From JBGQBN01 sp041494805 (GTDB taxonomy: Bacteria; Acidobacteriota; Terriglobia; Terriglobales; Acidobacteriaceae): DNA of 12,264 nt. The stretch is taken from the NCBI GenBank assembly GCA_041494805.1, contig JBGQBN010000081.1:1-12264 (forward strand). Direction: 5' to 3'. The notes beneath the pieces are model-generated. The model saw only the letters and a program-made list of their open reading frames with translations, did no database searches and was not told the DNA's origin. The translations under genes and the position numbers were made by a program. Numbering within the stretch: position 1 is the first letter of the stretch; the number at the start of each line of letters is the position of its first letter. Below are positions 8,721 through 12,264 of this stretch, one piece after another.

Positions 8721-8811
8721 AGAAGGGGTACTCCTCACAGACACTCTTGGTGGATACATTCTATGTCTTTAGGATGCGCCAAAGCAAGGTTAAGTCACGC
8801 GATCTAAACAA

Positions 8812-8839
8812 ATTGTATAGGGCTGTAAGTCGCCACAAA
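8812..8839 (-). promoter_or_regulatory. Candidate promoter of the GWxTD operon
   Basis: On the minus strand TTTGTG (8839-8834) and TACAAT (8817-8812) are separated by 16 nt. The transcript would begin near 8805, leaving a leader of about 85 nt before the ATG at 8720. The -10 is good and the -35 partial. It was judged by eye. Confidence 0.35.
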
Positions 8840-8862
8840 CGGGGGTCCCGGCGGGGTGCTGT

Positions 8863-8891
8863 TTTTCCGCTCCCGGCGGTCAAGCTATAAT
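8863..8891 (+). promoter_or_regulatory. Candidate promoter of the adaptor-ATPase genes
   Basis: A perfect TATAAT lies at 8886-8891. At 17 nt spacing the -35 position reads TTTTCC (8863-8868), a weak match. The predicted start near 8898 is about 195 nt before the adaptor ATG. A perfect -10 in GC-rich sequence is notable, but the poor -35 means it may need an activator or be fortuitous. Confidence 0.4.
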
Positions 8892-9006
8892 CGAATGTTA
8901 GGTCTGTGAAGCCTTTGGCCGGTCTTGCACGGCACCCGTTCACTGGTTGTCTGGGTGGAACTTTTGTGTCTGCAATGCCGTATCTGGGGACGTGCACCCC
9001 GTCACC

Positions 9007-9030
9007 CCAAGCAACCGGCCAAGCAACCGG
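9007..9030. repeat. Perfect 12-bp tandem duplication in the adaptor leader
   Basis: CCAAGCAACCGG occurs twice with no spacer (9007-9018, 9019-9030), 65 nt before the adaptor start codon. It could be a slippage product or a pair of regulator half-sites on one face of the helix. Nothing else supports either reading. Confidence 0.7.
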
Positions 9031-9094
9031 GCCGGATGGTAACGCCGAGCGGACAGGATTCACCGCCTAGCCGGAAGGGACGTGACAGGGAGCA

Positions 9095-10495
9095 ATGAGT
9101 ACCTGGAAGAAAGTTGCAATCGGGGCCGGCGTAGCGGTTGCGCTGCTGGCCATTATCGGGTTCACAGTTTATCAGAGCCGCAAGAATGTGGTTACGGTCC
9201 AGACCGGCAAAGCGCAACGAGTGGATCTGACCTCAGTGGTAAGCGCGTCCGGTGAAATCAAGCCGAAGACCTACGTGAACATCGGCGCCAATGCCTTCGG
9301 CAAGATCACCAAGCTCTATGTAAAAGAAGGCGACCGGGTAAAGAAGGGACAATTGCTGGCGCAACTGGAAAACGTGCAGTCGTCGGCTGACGTCAGCGCT
9401 ACCCGCGCGGCACTGGAGGCCGCGCAAACCGATGAGATCGCGGCGGACGCGGCCTTGCGGACATCGCTTGCTGACTTGAACCGCGCGAAGGCGGATGCCG
9501 AACGCATGAAGCTCGACTGGGACCGCGCCCAGGGTCTCTATAAGGAAGCCCTGATCGCCAAGTCAGAGTACGACGGCCGGAAGAACGCCTGGGAGTCGGC
9601 CGACTCTGGTCTGGCGCAGGCCCAAGCCCGCATCACCCAGGCCAAAGCCCAGAAAGATTCCGCCGATCGCCGCATTGCGCAGACTCGCGCCAATCTCACC
9701 CGCGTTTCCGACGTCCTGCAAAAAACCACGTATGAAGCGCCGTTTGACGGCATGATCACCAACCTGCCGGTGCGCGAAGGCGAGACCGTGGTTATCGGAA
9801 TTCAGAATTCTCCCGGCAGCACACTGATGTCAATCGCCGACATGTCGGTCATCACCGCCGAGATCAAGGTGGACGAAACCGACATTGTCAACGTCAAGCT
9901 CGGTCAGCCGGCCGAAGTGACCATCGACGCCATTCCCAAGAAGACGTTCAAAGGAGTAGTCGCCGAAATCGGCAACAACGCGATTGTGCGGTCCACCGGC
10001 CTGGCCACGACGCAGCAAACTACCGCCAGTCAGGAAGCCAAGGATTTCAAGGTGGTGGTGACCCTGCAGGACCCGCCCGAAAACCTGCGCCCCGGGCTTT
10101 CGACCACGGCCAAAGTCACGACCGCGACGCGAAGCAGTGTGCTCACCATCCCCATCCAGGCCCTGACCGTCCGGCACCCCGCGGATTTGCAGACCAAGAA
10201 CGAGAAGGGATCAGTGCAGGCAGCCTCGCCCCAGAGTGAGGCTGCCAAGGACAAAGCCAAGGATAAAGATAAAGACAAAGACGAAATCCAGGGTGTATTC
10301 GTCCTGCGCAACCGCAAAGCCGAGTTCGTGCCGGTCGAAACCGGGATTGCCGGTACGACCGATATCGAAGTGCTAAAAGGACTGAAAGAGGGCGACGAAA
10401 TCGTGACCGGCAGTTATAAAGTGCTGCGAACGTTGCGACCGGGGGCCAGCGTTAAAGTGGATAACACGGTGGCTAAGAAGGAAGAAGAAGAATAG
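9095..10495 (+). CDS. HlyD/MacA-like periplasmic adaptor (membrane fusion protein) of an ABC exporter
   Basis: A protein of 466 residues. A membrane anchor spans about 7-26 (VAIGAGVAVALLAIIGFTVY), with no lipobox. The first half of a lipoyl-like domain is at about 60-95 (GKITKLYVKEGDRVKKGQLL). An Ala/Gln/Lys-rich coiled-coil hairpin runs about 96-210. The second lipoyl half is at 211-250 (YEAPFDGMITNLPVREGETV), the beta-barrel at about 251-345 and a membrane-proximal domain to about 450. Adaptors of this family link an inner-membrane transporter to an outer-membrane channel and stimulate the ATPase. An unusual Lys/Asp insert (KDKAKDKDKDKDE, about 385-397) sits in the membrane-proximal region, and the C-terminus is acidic (KKEEEE). 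The start fits the anchor, though the GGGAG site is only 2 nt from the ATG. The ABC ATPase gene follows 143 nt downstream, so this is most likely a MacA-type rather than an RND adaptor. Confidence 0.93.
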   Translation: MSTWKKVAIGAGVAVALLAIIGFTVYQSRKNVVTVQTGKAQRVDLTSVVSASGEIKPKTYVNIGANAFGKITKLYVKEGDRVKKGQLLAQLENVQSSADVSATRAALEAAQTDEIAADAALRTSLADLNRAKADAERMKLDWDRAQGLYKEALIAKSEYDGRKNAWESADSGLAQAQARITQAKAQKDSADRRIAQTRANLTRVSDVLQKTTYEAPFDGMITNLPVREGETVVIGIQNSPGSTLMSIADMSVITAEIKVDETDIVNVKLGQPAEVTIDAIPKKTFKGVVAEIGNNAIVRSTGLATTQQTTASQEAKDFKVVVTLQDPPENLRPGLSTTAKVTTATRSSVLTIPIQALTVRHPADLQTKNEKGSVQAASPQSEAAKDKAKDKDKDKDEIQGVFVLRNRKAEFVPVETGIAGTTDIEVLKGLKEGDEIVTGSYKVLRTLRPGASVKVDNTVAKKEEEE

Positions 10496-10563
10496 TGGTC
10501 AGTGGTCAGTGGTCAGTGGCTGGTGGCTGGTGGCTAGTCACTAACCACTAATCACTAACCACT
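10494..10563. repeat. Heptanucleotide repeat array that flips strand, forming a long hairpin
   Basis: Ten consecutive 7-nt units, one shortened to 6, run from the adaptor stop codon. AGTGGTC occurs three times (10494-10514), followed by AGTGGC and TGGTGGC twice. TAGTCAC, TAACCAC, TAATCAC and TAACCAC then run to 10562. The second part is nearly the reverse complement of the first. Arm 10494-10522 against arm 10535-10563 gives 23 Watson-Crick pairs out of 29 plus 3 G-U in the plus-strand RNA, around a 12-nt loop. No T-run follows, so it is not a standard terminator. The unit matches the short array at 1641-1661. It lies between the adaptor and ATPase genes and could affect mRNA stability or read-through; that is inference. 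Confidence 0.8.
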
Positions 10564-10638
10564 GTTGGGTTCACGCGTCCAATAGAAAGCCAGCAAGATC
10601 GGAGCCAGCGAGTGGCCCCAGAGGACCAGGAGAGAAAG

Positions 10639-11388
10639 ATGGCAACCGCAGAAGTCATTAACATTTCGCAACCCGTGGTGTCGGCTCCGCCCGATTCCTG
10701 CATGATCAATACTGTCGATTTGTGGAAGACCTATGACATGGGATCGGAGCAGCAAGTGCATGCGCTGCGCGGCGTCAACCTGCAGATCCGGCGCAACGAT
10801 TACGTGGCCATCATGGGTCCGTCGGGGTCCGGCAAGTCCACGCTGATGAACCTGATTGGCTGCCTGGATACGCCCAGCAAGGGCCAGTACTGGCTCAACA
10901 ACCAGCTGGTCAGCGAACTGGACGACGACGAACTGGCCCGCATCCGCAATAAAGAAATCGGATTCGTTTTCCAAACCTTCAACCTGCTGGCCCGCGCCAC
11001 CGCACTGCACAACGTCGAGCTGCCGCTGATCTACGCCGGCATGCCCGCCGACGAGCGCGTCGAGCGTGCCAAGGAAGCGCTGAAATCCGTGGGCATGGAA
11101 TCCCGCATGATGCACAAGCCCAATGAGCTTTCCGGCGGCCAGCGCCAAAGAGTCGCCATCGCCCGCGCGCTGGTCAATCGGCCGTCCATCATTCTGGCCG
11201 ACGAACCCACCGGCAACCTGGACTCGCAAACCGGCAACGAAATCATGGCCGTGCTGGATCGGTTGCAGGCGCAGGGGAATACCATCGTCCTGGTCACGCA
11301 CGAGCACGACATTGCAGAGTATGCGCATCGCACAGTGTTTCTCAAGGACGGTGTGATCGCTGGCGATGAGCGGAAACCGGGAAGATAG
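10639..11388 (+). CDS. ABC transporter ATP-binding protein, MacB/LolD-type
   Basis: A protein of 249 residues with all ATPase motifs: Walker A GPSGSGKST (60-68), Q-loop glutamine 112 (FVFQTFNLL), signature LSGGQ (164-168) followed by RQRVAIARAL, Walker B IILADE (184-189) with PTGNLDS, and H-loop histidine 221 (VLVTHEHD). The FQTFNLL and PTGNLDS wording is typical of the MacB/LolD/FtsE group, whose partners are FtsX-like permeases. It acts at the cytoplasmic face of the inner membrane. Some 20 poorly conserved residues precede the domain. The ATG at 10639 was chosen because AGGAG lies 6 nt upstream; a GTG at 10612 in the same frame has no such site. It is the second gene after the MacA-like adaptor, but a terminator follows at once and no permease is present. 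With the adaptor it should form a tripartite exporter; the cargo is unknown. Confidence 0.95.
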   Translation: MATAEVINISQPVVSAPPDSCMINTVDLWKTYDMGSEQQVHALRGVNLQIRRNDYVAIMGPSGSGKSTLMNLIGCLDTPSKGQYWLNNQLVSELDDDELARIRNKEIGFVFQTFNLLARATALHNVELPLIYAGMPADERVERAKEALKSVGMESRMMHKPNELSGGQRQRVAIARALVNRPSIILADEPTGNLDSQTGNEIMAVLDRLQAQGNTIVLVTHEHDIAEYAHRTVFLKDGVIAGDERKPGR

Positions 11389-11413
11389 CCTTCAGCCATC
11401 AGTCTTCAGGTAG

Positions 11414-11441
11414 ACGCCCAGCCATCCGGCTGGGCGTTCTT
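11414..11441 (+). terminator. Rho-independent terminator of the ATPase gene
   Basis: Perfect 10-bp arms ACGCCCAGCC (11414-11423) and GGCTGGGCGT (11428-11437) enclose a 4-nt loop, with TCTT after the stem. It starts 25 nt past the ATPase stop codon. The stem is strong and the T-tract short. It should end the adaptor-ATPase transcript. Confidence 0.8.
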
Positions 11442-11510
11442 GCTGGCGCGTGGTGGCTATTCCGGCAAAGACTTTGGAGGGACTGATGGGTACACCGGCT
11501 GGCTCCACGA

Positions 11511-11539
11511 GAAAGGGCGGCGCTGCCGCCGCCCTCTTT
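11511..11539. terminator. Bidirectional terminator between converging genes
   Basis: Perfect 9-bp arms AGGGCGGCG (11514-11522) and CGCCGCCCT (11527-11535) enclose a 4-nt loop. The stem is followed by CTTTG on the plus strand and TTCTC on the minus strand. It lies 38 nt past the end of the leftward monooxygenase-like gene and also downstream of the ATPase terminator, so it can serve both. T-tracts are short, and the assignment rests mainly on stem strength and position. Confidence 0.65.
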
Positions 11540-11573
11540 GATGGTGCCCGAAACCTGGATTGGGAGGGACCTC

Positions 11574-11897
11574 TTAGGCGGCCTTCCCGGCAGCGATTCT
11601 GTGCGTGGTTGAGCTGTCGACATTGAAGGTCCGGACTACGGGATCTGCCTCCAGCAGGTGCCGCATCATCTCGTGGATGGCGGGATATTGCTCGCGGTTA
11701 TACCGGTCGGCATCTTCTTTGCTGTTCCAAAAGCTCAATGCCAAAACACGATTGGTATCGGTATCTGATGCCAGGACGGTCTCATCCACAAACCCGGCTT
11801 GTTTCTTCAGAATCGGCAGTACTTTGTCGTTGATGATGGTGGCGAGTTCTCGCGCCTTTCCCGACTTGGTGGTTATTTCGACAGTGCGTGTAAACAT
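11574..11897 (-). CDS. Small antibiotic-biosynthesis-monooxygenase (ABM)-like protein
   Basis: A protein of 107 residues, the usual size for a single ABM-type dimeric alpha-beta barrel (ferredoxin-like). The pattern fits: strand MFTRTVEITTK, helix KARELATIINDKVLPILKKQ, the turn AGFVDETVLAS, strand NRVLALSFWNSKEDADRY with the typical W/KE/A spacing, helix and a final strand VVRTFNV. Family members include cofactor-free monooxygenases, heme-degrading enzymes and many stress-related proteins of unknown substrate. Nothing visible decides between them, and no heme-ligand assignment is possible from this sequence alone. It lacks a signal peptide, so it is cytoplasmic. AAGGAG lies 7 nt before the ATG, an excellent site. 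The gene is monocistronic, converges on the ATPase gene, and has a terminator 38 nt past its stop. A palindrome lies in its leader. Confidence 0.85.
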   Translation of the reverse strand: MFTRTVEITTKSGKARELATIINDKVLPILKKQAGFVDETVLASDTDTNRVLALSFWNSKEDADRYNREQYPAIHEMMRHLLEADPVVRTFNVDSSTTHRIAAGKAA

Positions 11898-11917
11898 GGA
11901 AACACTCCTTGTGCGCT

Positions 11918-11964
11918 TGTTCTGAACAGGCGACGCTCGAGGCTAACCGGTCGAAGCTGACCGG
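11918..11964. promoter_or_regulatory. Two dyads in the leader of the ABM-like gene (possible operator)
   Basis: TGTTCTGAACA (11918-11928) is a perfect 11-bp palindrome starting 21 nt before the ABM-like start codon. CCGGTC (11947-11952) and GACCGG (11959-11964) form an inverted repeat with a 6-nt centre. Their position just upstream of a single gene suits an operator or an mRNA hairpin. No particular regulator family is indicated. Confidence 0.3.
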
Positions 11965-12169
11965 CTGCGGTGGTGGGTCACTGGGGTGGAGCCGGTCTTG
12001 CGACCAACTGCTTGACCACCATGTATTCGGGCCGAAACCGTCATCGGAGACGGACGTACGGTCTTATGAATTTCAACTGCCCGAATGTCCTCGTGGGTCA
12101 GGGCCGTTGCTGGGCCGCTGGGTAAGAATTGTGCGACGGAGTTTGGCTGTGGCCAATGGAGACATCCCG

Positions 12170-12198
12170 AGGCTAAGCCCCAGGGGGGCCAGTGTCAA
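12170..12198 (-). promoter_or_regulatory. Candidate leftward promoter with a dyad in its spacer
   Basis: On the minus strand a perfect -35 TTGACA (12198-12193) is followed after 17 nt by TAGCCT (12175-12170), a poor -10. The spacer contains the dyad GCCCC/GGGGC. It points toward the ABM-like gene, with a leader of about 265 nt if used. A dyad between the two boxes recalls MerR-regulated promoters, but their spacers are usually 19-20 nt, so the likeness is incomplete. Confidence 0.25.
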
Positions 12199-12264
12199 GG
12201 ACTGCTTTTGGTGCAGCGCCCGGACTCCGTTCTCAGGCGCTCTTCCTCGAAGTGATAACGGAAA

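Larger units (their letters stand above)
8721..9094. other. Divergent intergenic region between the GWxTD and adaptor genes
   Basis: This 374-nt stretch lies between two genes that point away from each other and holds no convincing coding sequence. It contains a leftward promoter candidate (8812-8839), a rightward one (8863-8891), a perfect 12-bp tandem duplication (9007-9030), and small dyads. The dyads are GGGG/CCCC arms around 8988-9002 and CCGGCC (9015-9020) with GGCCGG (9030-9035). If the rightward promoter is real, the adaptor has a leader of nearly 200 nt. I do not recognise a known riboswitch in it. Confidence 0.6.
11898..12264. other. Non-coding stretch upstream of the ABM-like gene
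   Basis: No convincing gene is seen in these 367 bases. They hold the ribosome-binding site of the ABM-like gene, a perfect palindrome (11918-11928), a second inverted repeat (11947-11964) and a leftward promoter candidate (12170-12198). A leftward frame is open from the right edge to a stop at 12073 (63 codons). It shows no recognisable domain and may be chance, but a gene entering from the right cannot be excluded. Confidence 0.5.

Noticed and set aside
6834..8807. 657-codon rightward open frame opposite the GWxTD and barrel genes
   Set aside because: It is exactly antisense to two genes with signal peptides, ribosome-binding sites and a recognised domain. Its translation is rich in His/Arg with no domain pattern, as expected for the complement of GC-rich coding sequence.
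8761..9063. 100-codon leftward frame in the divergent intergenic region
   Set aside because: There is no ribosome-binding site, the composition is biased to Arg/Pro/Gly, and it overlaps both promoter candidates.
10494..10563. CRISPR array
   Set aside because: Units are 7 nt and contiguous with no unique spacers, the second half is inverted, and no cas gene is near.
10555..11328. 257-codon leftward open frame opposite the ABC ATPase
   Set aside because: It mirrors the ATPase gene, whose motifs are all intact. The antisense translation has no family features.
11389..11408. TTCAG/ATCAG-type short repeats after the ATPase stop codon
   Set aside because: Only three imperfect short units are present. 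They could belong to another intergenic repeat type, but there is too little to call.
11486..11626. 46-codon rightward frame with a good GGAGG site before its ATG
   Set aside because: It reads straight through the strong bidirectional hairpin and into the 3' end of the convergent gene. The product has no recognisable features, so the site is probably chance.
11970..11988. Possible third copy of the GTGGYCA heptamer (GGTGGGTCACTGGGG region)
   Set aside because: The 7-nt phase is not kept and only a single loose match is present.
12073..12264. Leftward frame open from the right edge, with an internal ATG at 12165
   Set aside because: Only 63 codons are visible, with no domain and Arg/Pro/Leu-rich composition. 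It cannot be told from chance, so it is noted in the intergenic entry but not called as a gene.

Overview
The window looks like a chromosomal segment of an Acidobacteriota-type bacterium with moderately high GC. The basis is family content: a roughly 1,120-residue outer-membrane receptor with an N-terminal carboxypeptidase-regulatory-like domain and the plug motif LPVNGRDY, a GWxTD-domain protein, a secreted TPR protein, and a MacA/MacB-type exporter adaptor and ATPase. This placement is an inference. There is no rRNA or other marker gene, and I see no tRNA, CRISPR array, transposase or phage gene.

Left part (1-8720, all leftward). From upstream to downstream it holds a secreted GWxTD-domain protein (8720-6987), then after a 36-nt gap a secreted carboxypeptidase-regulatory-like protein that is probably a plug-less beta-barrel (6950-5265), then a large TonB-dependent-receptor-like protein (5031-1669). 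A rho-independent terminator (about 1626-1594) follows. Beyond it is a secreted TPR protein (1402-1) that runs off the left edge. The first two genes look like one operon. The receptor has its own 233-nt upstream region with a candidate promoter, so it may be transcribed separately. All four products carry export signals, so the region is devoted to the cell envelope. No substrate can be assigned.

Right part (8721-12264). A 374-nt divergent intergenic region holds candidate promoters for both directions. Rightward come a membrane-anchored HlyD/MacA-like adaptor (9095-10495) and a MacB/LolD-type ABC ATPase (10639-11388). An unusual array of 7-bp repeats that flips strand in the middle, forming a long imperfect hairpin, lies between them. 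A strong terminator follows the ATPase directly, so the permease these two proteins need is not encoded next to them. A leftward gene for a small antibiotic-biosynthesis-monooxygenase-like protein (11897-11574) converges on the ATPase gene, with a bidirectional terminator between. The last 367 bases have no convincing gene, only some dyads and a sigma70-like promoter candidate.

Most of the window is ordinary for this kind of genome. The least-explained items are the 7-bp GTGGYCA repeat family, found directly 3' of two unrelated stop codons, and the exporter pair without a permease.
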